64,000 nucleotides of DNA from Colwellia sp. MB02u-6 (GTDB taxonomy: Bacteria > Pseudomonadota > Gammaproteobacteria > Enterobacterales > Alteromonadaceae). The DNA is taken from assembly GCF_014077095.1 (NCBI RefSeq), contig NZ_JACGVG010000031.1:1-64000 (forward strand), given 5' to 3'. The translations under genes were made by a program, and so were the position numbers. This document shows, one piece after another, positions 1-8,120 of the stretch. The notes beneath the pieces are model-generated. The model did not search any database and was not told the origin of the DNA. It worked only from the letters and a program-made list of their open reading frames with translations. Position 1 is the stretch's first letter. Each line of letters begins with the position of its first letter.

Positions 1-85
1 TCCCATTCCGAACTCAGAAGTGAAACGTGTTAGCGCCGATGGTAGTGTGGGAGTTCCCATGTGAGAGTAGGACATTGCTAGGCTT
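1..85 (+). rRNA. rrf: 5S ribosomal RNA, 3' part
   Basis: The sequence from the first base to about 85 matches the 3' two thirds of a bacterial 5S rRNA: the conserved CCGAACTCAGAAGTGAAAC block at 8-26, the GCGCCGATGGTAGTGTGGG block, and a GAGAGTAGG block before the closing GCTAGGC. The 5' third lies outside the window, so an rRNA operon ends here. A strong intrinsic terminator follows directly. Confidence 0.95.
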
Positions 86-95
86 CTATTTAGAG

Positions 96-125
96 AAACC
101 CGTAGCTAACGCTACGGGTTTTTTG
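96..125 (+). terminator. Intrinsic terminator of the rRNA operon
   Basis: An 11-bp perfect stem (96-106 with 111-121, core CCCGTAGC/GCTACGGG) has a four-base TAAC loop and a run of six T. It lies about ten bases after the 5S gene. Confidence 0.93.
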
Positions 126-887
126 CTTTCTGGCATTTGATAAGTAAAGCTTGAGATTTAGGCATTAGCTTGCTGTAATCTCAAAAACTAAAAAGTGTTA
201 ACAAAACCCTCCAACCTCAATCAATAGCTAGTTTTGAATATCTTATACTAATTGCATCAACTAAGTTCCCGCATTATTAAACCTCTAGGACGCAGCTTAA
301 TCGCTGTTTTATGTTGAGAAGAGCATGTTCTAAGTTGGACCACATAATTCAATAATATCGTTACAGCCCTTGTAGTATTTGTTACTAAGTCTATTTTCGC
401 GTAACCATTGCTAGACCTGTTCTATTAAACTTAACTTTGGTGATGATGCACTAGTTCATTAGCTGATAAATCATTAAATTTTTCTATTTTTGCCACATAA
501 TTATTCAAGTTTACTGTATTTAAGATAGCGTAATTAAGAGTAGAGAAAATTGTTCAATATTTTTAACTTTTACATTATTAATATTTATTTTAGTGTCAAT
601 TTGATGTATCAATCGCCACTTTAAAAAGCGGCTCTAATTATCTTGGTACAATGAATCTTTATTATTAGCCAATAAGAATTTTTTACATGCTAATAATTTT
701 ATATAAAAAACTTCATTATTAGGTGAAAAGCTATAACAAGTGATATTTAGCATTTTAATGCTTGTTGAACGTTGCTAATTTAGATATTCTCATTAAAGGT
801 TGTTAACATCTTATTTACGTGGTGATTCTGTTAGTTAACAAGTAATTGTTGACATTAAAATAATAAATATACTCTTAAGGAGCGCTC
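126..887. other. Non-coding, A/T-rich stretch with an IS remnant
   Basis: No intact gene is visible. About 285-448 is a decayed IS630-type transposase tail on the minus strand (separate entry). The remainder, especially 450-850, is very A/T-rich with stops in all frames. The promoter of the following diguanylate cyclase must lie in its last part, but I could not identify a convincing one. Confidence 0.6.
285..448 (-). pseudogene. IS630-family transposase, C-terminal remnant
   Basis: Read on the minus strand from about 448, the translation is SSPKLSLIEQV-stop-QWLREN, then RLSNKYYKGCNDIIELCGPT, then further stops. This matches the end of IS630-type DDE transposases, where the last catalytic Glu sits in a PELNPIEQxWQW motif. 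Two or more nonsense changes and the absence of the rest of the gene show it is dead. It probably marks an old insertion just downstream of the rRNA operon. The family is recognised from motif memory only. Confidence 0.7.
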
Positions 888-1889
888 GTGCTTATTAAAG
901 ATAATTTTGATGAGGTACTGAAATTTAGTGCTTCAACAAACGAATTTTTATCTCATTACCAAATCCCAGCTAGTCCAGTAAATTATTCAGTCACTTATTT
1001 GCATATTAGTAAGCGTAATAAAAAATTAACTGCAGAGTTAGAGAGGCATGTTCAAACCTTTCAGGACGTTGATTTAACTTTTATTGAAGGTTTATTTGAA
1101 AAGTATATTTCTAACTCTCATACTATTGATAAACAAATACTTGAACCGATTGAGAAGTCTTTAACTTCTACTCTCGAAAAAATTAATTTACAAGTAGATA
1201 GTGCTAAAGCAGCAACTTCTAATTTAATAAAAGCGAAAAAAGCACTTTCTAAACATGAACACCTTAATTCTATGCAAAATATTGTTTCCTTTTTGATGAA
1301 AAATATTACATTTTATCAACAACAGCATTCCGACTTATCTTTAGATTTAACCAGGACTTGTGGTGAAGTCAATTTTTTGAAATCTAAACTTCATGCGGCA
1401 CGTAATGAAGTAATAGTTGATTCTTTAACTGGTTTATATAATCGTCGTGGCTGTGACATTAAGTTAAAAGAATTAGATATTGAACAAGTGCATTCTTCAT
1501 TAGCAATAGATATTGACCATTTCAAAAATTTTAATAATAAGTTTGGCTATGTTATTGGCGATAAAGTGATACAGCGCATTGCAAAAGTGATTACATCATA
1601 TATATCCGATAACGATATTGCCGTTCGTTTTGGTGGGGAGGAGTTTACTGTTGTTATGGTAAATAAAACCAAAACGCAAGCATATGAAGTTGCAGAAAAT
1701 ATCAGGTTAGCGATTTCACAATTAACACTGATGCATAGAGACTCAAAAGCCAAGCTACCTAAAATTTCTGTTTCTATTGGTGTTGTACAACGAGAAGAGG
1801 AATTAAACTGGGCGGCGATATTTGAACAAGCTAATACCGCATTATATCAAGCTAAAAATAGTGGCAGAAATAGAAGCGTTTGTTTATAG
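888..1889 (+). CDS. Diguanylate cyclase (GGDEF domain)
   Basis: This 333-residue soluble protein should make cyclic di-GMP from two GTP. The C-terminal GGDEF domain spans about residues 175-333: DSLTGLYNRRG at 178-188, AIDIDHFKNFN at 206-216 and the active-site GGEEF at 249-253. The N-terminal 170 residues lack membrane segments and look helical, so they probably form a sensory or dimerising part of unknown input. The product-inhibition RxxD motif expected five residues before GGEEF reads SDND, so feedback inhibition by c-di-GMP may be absent. The start is GTG with a good TAAGGAG ribosome site at 876-882. It is monocistronic and converges with the next gene. Function of the catalytic domain is firm; the physiological role is unknown. 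Confidence 0.93.
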   Translation: MLIKDNFDEVLKFSASTNEFLSHYQIPASPVNYSVTYLHISKRNKKLTAELERHVQTFQDVDLTFIEGLFEKYISNSHTIDKQILEPIEKSLTSTLEKINLQVDSAKAATSNLIKAKKALSKHEHLNSMQNIVSFLMKNITFYQQQHSDLSLDLTRTCGEVNFLKSKLHAARNEVIVDSLTGLYNRRGCDIKLKELDIEQVHSSLAIDIDHFKNFNNKFGYVIGDKVIQRIAKVITSYISDNDIAVRFGGEEFTVVMVNKTKTQAYEVAENIRLAISQLTLMHRDSKAKLPKISVSIGVVQREEELNWAAIFEQANTALYQAKNSGRNRSVCL

Positions 1890-1973
1890 ATGAGTTCACG
1901 CTGACATTTAACTTATGCTGTTCTTGATTTAGGCGCTTTGTATATACTTAGAGGCACTAATAAGCGACGGTGT

Positions 1974-2483
1974 TTATTGATAAATACTGCCATTGTTTTC
2001 TAGCTCAGTAAGGTATATACGAGTCATCAACTCTAATTGATGATAGTTTGGTAACATATGTTGGCATAGTTGATAAAAGGCTTTGTTATGCTTTTTTTCT
2101 TTTAAATGCGCCAGTTCATGCACCACGATCATACTTAATAGTGCTTCGGGCGCTCGCTTAAACATACTACCAATACGGATTTCGTTTTTACTTTTTAGTT
2201 TATTGCCTTGTACGCGAGAAACATAGGTGTGCAAACCTAGCGCGTTGTTAACCACATGAATCTTATCATCGTACTTTACTTGACTAAGTGGGGCTGATTT
2301 TTTTAAATATTGTTGTTTTAACGCGATGGAGTATTCGCGTAATGCTTTATCAGTAGTTACTTCATGTGGTGTAGGAAATTGCGCCAATAAATAGGCTTTT
2401 AAGTTGTTTTCCTTAATAAGCTGTGTGACTTGCTGCTGTATATCAATAGAATAATGAGATAAATACTTTAACGGTGTGGCCAT
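1974..2483 (-). CDS. YgjP/M48-like metallopeptidase domain protein
   Basis: A 169-residue cytoplasmic protein of the YgjP-like (DUF45, COG1451) family. It carries a zinc-metalloprotease motif HELAH at 122-126, with a nearby His in the segment EKKHNKAFY (His132) and Glu/Leu-rich sequence around it, as usual in the family. No signal peptide or membrane segment is seen. Family members are short, so it is full length. The substrate is not known for this family. It ends 84 bases from the diguanylate cyclase in convergent orientation. The ATG start has only a weak ribosome site. Confidence 0.85.
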   Translation of the reverse strand: MATPLKYLSHYSIDIQQQVTQLIKENNLKAYLLAQFPTPHEVTTDKALREYSIALKQQYLKKSAPLSQVKYDDKIHVVNNALGLHTYVSRVQGNKLKSKNEIRIGSMFKRAPEALLSMIVVHELAHLKEKKHNKAFYQLCQHMLPNYHQLELMTRIYLTELENNGSIYQ

Positions 2484-2917
2484 GTGACTAAATAAGTTCT
2501 GTATTGTTGATGGTTGCGACTATAACAATAGTTTACGCTATTATAATTTAACTATTCATTGTTTTTTATTAAAATTTTTAGCGCTATTTACTCGAATGTC
2601 ATTATTACTCGCCTGTTCAAGGTAAATGCCAACAGCATAATCCGATATATCAAGGATTAAATCTTCCTTGTTTCAAACGTACAGCGCCGAAGAATTTTTT
2701 AAAACACGCTAAGTATTTGGCTCTTCAAATAAATATTTAATTTTTACAGGCACATTGATGAAGTTAGTTACTTGAGTATAAAGTTACACTAAAAATAGCG
2801 AAGCTAAAGTTCGCTATTTTTATCACTACGGAGCATTAGGCAGAAGTAATTTAATTAGTCAGTTTTGGTGAAATAAAGGCTAATTATAAATAGAGGTTTT
2901 TAAGGGATAACATTACA
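2484..2917. other. Intergenic stretch with one terminator-like hairpin
   Basis: About 430 bases lie between the start of the YgjP-like gene and the stop of the tetR-type gene, both on the minus strand. No open frame or recognisable remnant was found. The only structure is a 12-bp hairpin at 2791-2821. The promoter of the YgjP-like gene must lie near 2490-2560. Confidence 0.5.
2791..2821 (-). terminator. Probable terminator of the tetR-type gene
   Basis: A perfect 12-bp inverted repeat (AAAAATAGCGAA at 2791-2802 with TTCGCTATTTTT at 2810-2821) has a seven-base loop and gives a T-run on either strand. It lies about 97 bases past the stop of the minus-strand TetR gene. Confidence 0.65.
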
Positions 2918-3490
2918 TTAAAGTGGTGATGTTGATGCTTTAAATATCGCCATTAAGTTTTCTACAAAGGTAGTATTGTTTTTATCTGATACCGAGACCG
3001 TGATGCCAAATGGTGCAAAGTGTAACGTTTCAGCTAATGCTGATGAGGACAAGCCTATTTTGCTTAGTGTTAAATGATTTTCGGAAATTTCTTTTTCAAT
3101 TCTTAATTGAATACTATTTTTTATTAGGCTTTCTTCCGCCTGAATAAGGTCTTTGCAAAATGCCTGACCAGCGTGTATTAAATTAGCCCTAACTAAACTA
3201 CTGGATACGTGATTGAATAAGCCTTCACATCGTTGAATAATAAGCACTTGGGTTTCCTGCCAAAAATTTATTTCTGACTTACTGTAGACATTAATCAATA
3301 TATTATGTTGCTGAAAATGTTTTTCAACAACAGCTCTAAATAATAGCTCTTTTGATTTAAATTGCTTATGTATAGTTACTCGCGATATCCCAGCATAACG
3401 ACTGACCATAGAAATATTTGCGGTATCGTAGCCGTGCTGAAAAAAGCAATCCATAGCGGCATTTAGTATTTTATCAGTAGTACTTGGCAA
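2918..3490 (-). CDS. TetR-family repressor, likely of the adjacent RND pump
   Basis: A 190-residue TetR-type regulator. The N-terminal helix-turn-helix domain (about residues 5-55) includes ILNAAMDCFFQHGYDTANIS and RYAGISRVTIHKQFKSKELL. The rest is an all-helical ligand-binding domain of normal length. The only in-frame start is a TTG, since an in-frame stop lies just upstream. It is divergent from the adaptor and RND permease genes and separated by 146 bases that contain a strong palindrome overlapping a promoter. Local repression of the pump and of itself is therefore the expected role; the inducer is unknown. Confidence 0.88.
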   Translation of the reverse strand: MPSTTDKILNAAMDCFFQHGYDTANISMVSRYAGISRVTIHKQFKSKELLFRAVVEKHFQQHNILINVYSKSEINFWQETQVLIIQRCEGLFNHVSSSLVRANLIHAGQAFCKDLIQAEESLIKNSIQLRIEKEISENHLTLSKIGLSSSALAETLHFAPFGITVSVSDKNNTTFVENLMAIFKASTSPL

Positions 3491-3553
3491 ATCATCTGCT
3501 CTTACTCATTAAAGTATTGATATATTAACGTGAGTGGTTACATTAAACAACAA

Positions 3554-3592
3554 GTTTACACTAGTTGTTAATGTGTAAACCTGTGTTATGAT
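3554..3592 (+). promoter_or_regulatory. TetR operator overlapping the RND-pump promoter
   Basis: GTTTACAC at 3554-3561 and GTGTAAAC at 3573-3580 form an inverted repeat centred at 3567. A promoter candidate overlaps it: TTGTTA at 3565-3570, 16 bases, then TATGAT at 3587-3592. A repressor bound here would cover the -35 box of the pump operon. That the neighbouring TetR protein binds it is inferred from position. Confidence 0.65.
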
Positions 3593-3636
3593 TCCCCTAC
3601 TTACTTTTATAATTTAACTTATATTTTGGGATTGAT

Positions 3637-4683
3637 GTGAAGCTAATTTTTATGCTCGGAGCCGTTATTTTACTGCAAGCTTGTTCTAAACCAACAGAAG
3701 TCACAAAAGAGGCTGAACCTGTAGTGGTTCAACTCACGAGTGCCCGGCTAACAAATTTAGTGAATGACTATAAATTTCCAGCCACGGTGTCGGCGGTGAA
3801 GAGTGTTGACCTTAAATTCGAAGTCTCAGGACGTCTAATTTTTGAGAACCTTGTCGAAGGTAGTGAAGTTAAAAAAGGTCAAATTTTAGCTAAAATTGAT
3901 CCGAAACCTTTTCAACGCAAAGTGCAAGAAAGCCTTATTCTTCATGATGACGCACAACGAAATTTAAAACGCATTAAAGATGTTTTTGAAAAAAATGTTG
4001 CGTCGCAACGCGATTACGATGAAGCACAATCTCAGTTTTCAATTACTAAAATAGCACTAACCAATGCAGAGCAAGATTTAAGTTACTGCACGATAAGATC
4101 ACCATTTGATGCTGTTATTGGTGCTAGGTACATTGAAAATGATAGCTTAATTCGTACTGGAGATTCACTGGCTAATTTACAAGATAGATCAGCGCTTTAT
4201 TTTACCTTTGAGGTGCCTGAACGCATTATGACCGCCAATGCCGGCAATCGCGATGTAAAAGCAACTGCTTATATTATTGGCCAGGAAGATAAGATATTTG
4301 ATATACATTATGTTGAACATAAAACCACGCCTGATCCCATTACTCAAACCTATGGCGTAACCTTTGCACTTGACGGTGAAATTGCTAAGTCTTTTTATCC
4401 AGGCTCGCGCGCCATTGTTAATATTAAACAAAATAATAGTCACTCACAGGCATTAATTATTCCATTAAGTGCATTAGTAGGCAATAACGAATCAGGCTTT
4501 AGTGTCTGGCGCTTTAATCAAGTACAAAATAGTCTGACTGAGGTCAAGGTCAAGGTTTCTGAATTAAAAGGTGAGTACGCCGTGATTTCTTTGGGATTAA
4601 GTCGTGATGATAAAGTGGTTTCTGCCGCAGTGGGGCAAATGCGTGAGGGACTAATAGTCAGAGAATATAAGGCGACATATTAA
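3637..4683 (+). CDS. RND efflux periplasmic adaptor lipoprotein (HlyD/MFP family)
   Basis: A 348-residue membrane-fusion protein linking an inner-membrane RND pump to an outer-membrane channel. A lipoprotein signal peptide ends at LLQAC (Cys16). Next come the half-lipoyl segment VKSVDLKFEVSGRLIFENLV, a coiled-coil region around residues 100-150 (FQRKVQESLILHDDAQRNLK and following), the second lipoyl half with YCTIRSPFDAVIGARYIEN, and C-terminal beta-barrel and membrane-proximal parts. The start is GTG with TTGGGA upstream. Its stop overlaps the permease ATG by one base, indicating translational coupling. No outer-membrane factor gene follows, so a TolC-like protein from elsewhere is needed. 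Confidence 0.92.
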   Translation: MKLIFMLGAVILLQACSKPTEVTKEAEPVVVQLTSARLTNLVNDYKFPATVSAVKSVDLKFEVSGRLIFENLVEGSEVKKGQILAKIDPKPFQRKVQESLILHDDAQRNLKRIKDVFEKNVASQRDYDEAQSQFSITKIALTNAEQDLSYCTIRSPFDAVIGARYIENDSLIRTGDSLANLQDRSALYFTFEVPERIMTANAGNRDVKATAYIIGQEDKIFDIHYVEHKTTPDPITQTYGVTFALDGEIAKSFYPGSRAIVNIKQNNSHSQALIIPLSALVGNNESGFSVWRFNQVQNSLTEVKVKVSELKGEYAVISLGLSRDDKVVSAAVGQMREGLIVREYKATY

Positions 4684-7600
4684 TGGATATTGCACGTTAT
4701 TCGTTGACTAAGCCCATTAATATTTGGCTTATGGCGATATGCTTTATTATTGGTGGCATTGTTGCTATGGGCAAAATAGGCCGCTTAGAAGATCCGGCCT
4801 TTACCATAAAAAAAGCCGTTATCTTTACGTATTATCCGGGGGCAAGTGCGGAAAAAGTTGAAAAAGAAGTTACTGAGCAAGTAGAAATAGCACTGCAACA
4901 AATGTGGCAATTAGATACGTTGAAATCAGTCAGTAAACCTGGTTTATCCCGAGTAACCATGGAAATACAACCACATATTGATGGACCATTATTACCCCAG
5001 ATTTGGGACGAACTACGCAAACGCCTTAGCGATATTCAGCACAACTTGCCACTTGGCGCTAGTGCTCCAGTGGTTATCGACGATTTTGGTGACGTTTATG
5101 GCATTTATTATGCTTTATCTGCACCTGACTTTAGCGCTAACCAAATGCGCGAATTCTCCCGTATAATTCGTCGCGAAGTTCTCACTGTTGACGGGGTTGC
5201 TAAAGTAAAAATTGGCGGTGTTTTAGAAGAAGAAATTGTTGCCACCATTGATAGCTATCAAATTGCCGGTTTAGGGCTTTCTTTTCCTGATATTCAAAAA
5301 GTACTGGCGAATAATTTAAAACCCTTTAGTGGTGGTAGATTATATGTTGGCGATAAAAAAATTAGGATCCCAGTTGCAAGCTCAACCAATAAAATAGCAG
5401 AGATAGAAAACCTCTCTATCGTTATTCCGGGTAAAAATGCCTCAATAAAGATAAAAGATATTGCTCAGCTCAGTATTGAACCTGTAGCTATCCCAAGTGG
5501 CTTAAAACGCTTTAATGGTGAACGTGCTATAACCTTAGCGGTATCAGCGCAAAGTGATATTAATATCGTTGAAGTTGGTGAGGAAATCTCCGCTAAGCTG
5601 GCTGAAGTGCTCGCTAAATTACCGGCGGGTATTCAGTTGTCTTCTATTTATAATCAAGCGAAAATTGTTGATGAATCCGTTGATGGTTTTATCTTAAATT
5701 TGGAAATTTCAGTTGCTGTAGTGACCTTAGCGCTTTGTCTATTTATGGGTTGGCGTTCCGGCATTGTTGTTGGTGGCACTTTATTGATCACAGTATTAGG
5801 GACTGTCTTGATCATGTGGCTTTATGATTTACAACTACAACGTATTTCATTAGGAGCCTTGGTCATTGCTATGGGAATGCTGGTTGACAATGCTATTGTG
5901 GTAGCAGAGGGTATGATGCTGCGCATGGAGAAAGGTAAGTCGGCAATGGAGTCTGCCAGCTTTATTGTTAAACGTACACAGTGGCCATTACTGGGCGCTA
6001 CGGTTATTGGTATAGCAGCGTTTTCGGGCATTGGTTTATCAGATGATGCCACAGGAGAGTTTTTATTTTCACTGTTCGCCGTCGTACTAATATCTTTGCT
6101 GTTAAGTTGGGTACTGGCGGTAACGTTAACTCCTTTATTAGGTAAATACTTTTATCAAGTGGTTGATAAATCAGGTGTAGAAGCGTCACATTCATTATTT
6201 CATCAAGCTTATTTAGTTGTTTTACGTAATGCCTTGCACTGGCGTGGTGTAACCTTAGGGTTATTGGTGGTGATTACAATCAGCGCCTACGCAAGCTTTG
6301 GTTTTATTAAACAAGGATTTTTCCCTCCTTCAAATACCCCAGTGTTTTTTGTTCATTACTGGGGCCCGCAAGACTCAGATATTAGAGCCACTGAAAAATA
6401 TATGAAACAAGGTGAAAAGCTGATCCTGAGCACTGAAGGTGTCGAATCATTAGCGACTTTTATCGGTGAAAGTTCAGCACGCTTTACCTTAGTATTTGCC
6501 CCTGAATTACCGAATGAGAGTTATGGGCTATTTATGGTGCGAGCGTATGACGCAGCTGATATCCCTCGCTTAGCGCAAGCCGTCGCTGATAAATTAAGAT
6601 TAGCAAATCCTAAGGTAAATTTTTACGCAGAAATCATGCAATTTGGCCCTGGTGCGGGTGCTAAAATTCAGGCACGATTTTCTGGCGAAGATCCCGCTAT
6701 TTTAAGGCAGTTAGCTGAGCAAGCAAAAGCAATTTATTCTGCAGATGGTAACATTCGTGATATTCGAGATGACTGGCGGAATAAAGGCATTGTTTTAGCA
6801 CCTGAGTATGATGATATAGCGGCAGGCATTGCCGGTGTTTCAAGGAGTGATTTTAGTCAAGCGATAAAGTTTTATACTGATGGTTTGCAAATAGGGCAAT
6901 TACAAGATGGTGATTACCTTTATCCAATTATTGCCAGAAATAGTAGCACGAATCCTGATCAATTAGCCGGTTTAGAAAACAGTTTAGTGTGGAGCAGTAG
7001 TCAACGAACTTATATACCCTTTAAGCAAGTAAGTGGCAAAATGAACTATGCCAGTGAAGAGCTGCTGATTAATCGACGTGATCGTGTAAGAACTATCACG
7101 GTTAAAGCGGAGGCCGGATACAATGAAACTACCGGTGAGGCGTTTAATCGTACACAAGCTAAAATTGCTGCTATTACTTTACCAGAAGGTTATAAACTTG
7201 ACTGGGGTGGCGAATATGAATCGTCACGTAAAGCGCAAGCCGCTTTAGGAAAAGGCTTGCCGCTGGGGTTCTTAATCATGTTTATTATCAGTGTGTTGCT
7301 CTTTGGTAAGGCTAGGCAGCCGATTATTATTTGGCTGATTGTACCTATGGCTGTGGTGGGTGTGGTTGCGGGCTTACTAATAGCAGACCTACCTTTTGGC
7401 TTTATGTCGTTACTGGGCTTTTTGAGCCTATTCGGTATGTTAATTAAAAATGCTATTGTGCTATTGGAAGAAATTGACTTACAAATTATTGAAGGTAAAG
7501 AAAAAGCAATTGCCATCGTTGAAGCAAGCTTGAGTCGCTTGAGACCAGTTTCACTGGCAGCTATCACCACTATATTAGGTGTTATGCCATTATTATTTGA

Positions 7601-7724
7601 CCCTTTCTTTGCTGATATGTCGGTGACCATTATGGGCGGATTAGCGTTTGCCACTATCTTGACCATGATAGCCGTACCTGTGCTTTATAGTGTTTTTTAT
7701 AAAATTAAGGTAGAGAAAGTATAG
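4683..7724 (+). CDS. RND-family efflux permease (AcrB-like)
   Basis: A 1013-residue inner-membrane proton-driven exporter of the AcrB/HAE type: a first transmembrane helix near residues 13-32, a large periplasmic porter loop, a transmembrane bundle at about 335-545, a second porter loop and a final bundle to the C-terminus. The GRLEDPAFTIK segment near residue 33 is typical of a subgroup of Gram-negative RND pumps. In TM4 the usual Asp-Asp proton pair reads MLVDNAIVV, so one acidic residue is Asn; the TM10 Lys is kept in LIKNAIVLLEE. It is translationally coupled to the adaptor gene and controlled by the divergent TetR gene. Substrates cannot be told from sequence. Confidence 0.93.
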   Translation: MDIARYSLTKPINIWLMAICFIIGGIVAMGKIGRLEDPAFTIKKAVIFTYYPGASAEKVEKEVTEQVEIALQQMWQLDTLKSVSKPGLSRVTMEIQPHIDGPLLPQIWDELRKRLSDIQHNLPLGASAPVVIDDFGDVYGIYYALSAPDFSANQMREFSRIIRREVLTVDGVAKVKIGGVLEEEIVATIDSYQIAGLGLSFPDIQKVLANNLKPFSGGRLYVGDKKIRIPVASSTNKIAEIENLSIVIPGKNASIKIKDIAQLSIEPVAIPSGLKRFNGERAITLAVSAQSDINIVEVGEEISAKLAEVLAKLPAGIQLSSIYNQAKIVDESVDGFILNLEISVAVVTLALCLFMGWRSGIVVGGTLLITVLGTVLIMWLYDLQLQRISLGALVIAMGMLVDNAIVVAEGMMLRMEKGKSAMESASFIVKRTQWPLLGATVIGIAAFSGIGLSDDATGEFLFSLFAVVLISLLLSWVLAVTLTPLLGKYFYQVVDKSGVEASHSLFHQAYLVVLRNALHWRGVTLGLLVVITISAYASFGFIKQGFFPPSNTPVFFVHYWGPQDSDIRATEKYMKQGEKLILSTEGVESLATFIGESSARFTLVFAPELPNESYGLFMVRAYDAADIPRLAQAVADKLRLANPKVNFYAEIMQFGPGAGAKIQARFSGEDPAILRQLAEQAKAIYSADGNIRDIRDDWRNKGIVLAPEYDDIAAGIAGVSRSDFSQAIKFYTDGLQIGQLQDGDYLYPIIARNSSTNPDQLAGLENSLVWSSSQRTYIPFKQVSGKMNYASEELLINRRDRVRTITVKAEAGYNETTGEAFNRTQAKIAAITLPEGYKLDWGGEYESSRKAQAALGKGLPLGFLIMFIISVLLFGKARQPIIIWLIVPMAVVGVVAGLLIADLPFGFMSLLGFLSLFGMLIKNAIVLLEEIDLQIIEGKEKAIAIVEASLSRLRPVSLAAITTILGVMPLLFDPFFADMSVTIMGGLAFATILTMIAVPVLYSVFYKIKVEKV

Positions 7725-7797
7725 CGCGGGTATTTAGTTAGTCACTAAAGTGTTATCTCAATAAAAAGTGCGGTGACTAAGGTTTATCCCTTAGCGA

Positions 7798-7839
7798 TAA
7801 ACATAAAAGCGGACATTAACCTGTTCGCTTTTATGTTTA
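7798..7839 (+). terminator. Terminator-like hairpin after the RND operon
   Basis: A 14-bp perfect inverted repeat (core AAACATAAAAGCG at 7799-7811 and CGCTTTTATGTTT at 7826-7838) lies about 75 bases after the permease stop. T-rich sequence is within the 3' arm only, so it is a moderate terminator. Confidence 0.6.
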
Positions 7840-7883
7840 GGATAAACGGGCAGTTTTTCTGTACCAGACAAAAACTAAGTACC

Positions 7884-8113
7884 GACATCCATGTCATGAT
7901 CACACGACTGTTCTTAGCCATCTCGGTAATTGCTCCTGCATTACTCTAATGGCTTATATCCATGCAAGAACATGGCTCCACGGCATTAGTGTATCAATGC
8001 AGGTCGATGTGAAAGAACGACTATATTTATGCCTCTCTCAGACATCCTGTCTTTCTAAACAATAGTGCATTTATGCACGCTAGATAAAGAACGAAGATAT
8101 ACTCTTTATCTAG
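7884..8113. repeat. Highly palindromic intergenic element, possibly a repeat family
   Basis: About 230 bases rich in nested inverted repeats fill the gap between two genes: GACATCCATGTC at 7884-7895 with a related GACATCCTGTC at 8041-8051 near the other end; CCTGCATT (7935-7942) pairing with AATGCAGG (7996-8003); CCATG/CATGG at 7960-7975; and CTAGATAAAG (8080-8089) pairing with CTTTATCTAG (8104-8113). It has no coding potential. Such composition suits a mobile palindromic repeat (ERIC or MITE-like) or a structured RNA. I saw only one copy in the window, so the repeat call is inference. Confidence 0.4.
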
Positions 8114-8120
8114 GTCACCT

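Noticed and set aside
849-873. TTGACA and TATACT before the diguanylate cyclase as a promoter
   Set aside because: The spacing is only 13 bases, too short for a standard sigma-70 promoter.
7190-7666. 158-codon minus-strand frame inside the RND permease gene
   Set aside because: It is antisense to a well-supported gene; its composition is that of a shadow frame with no start signal.
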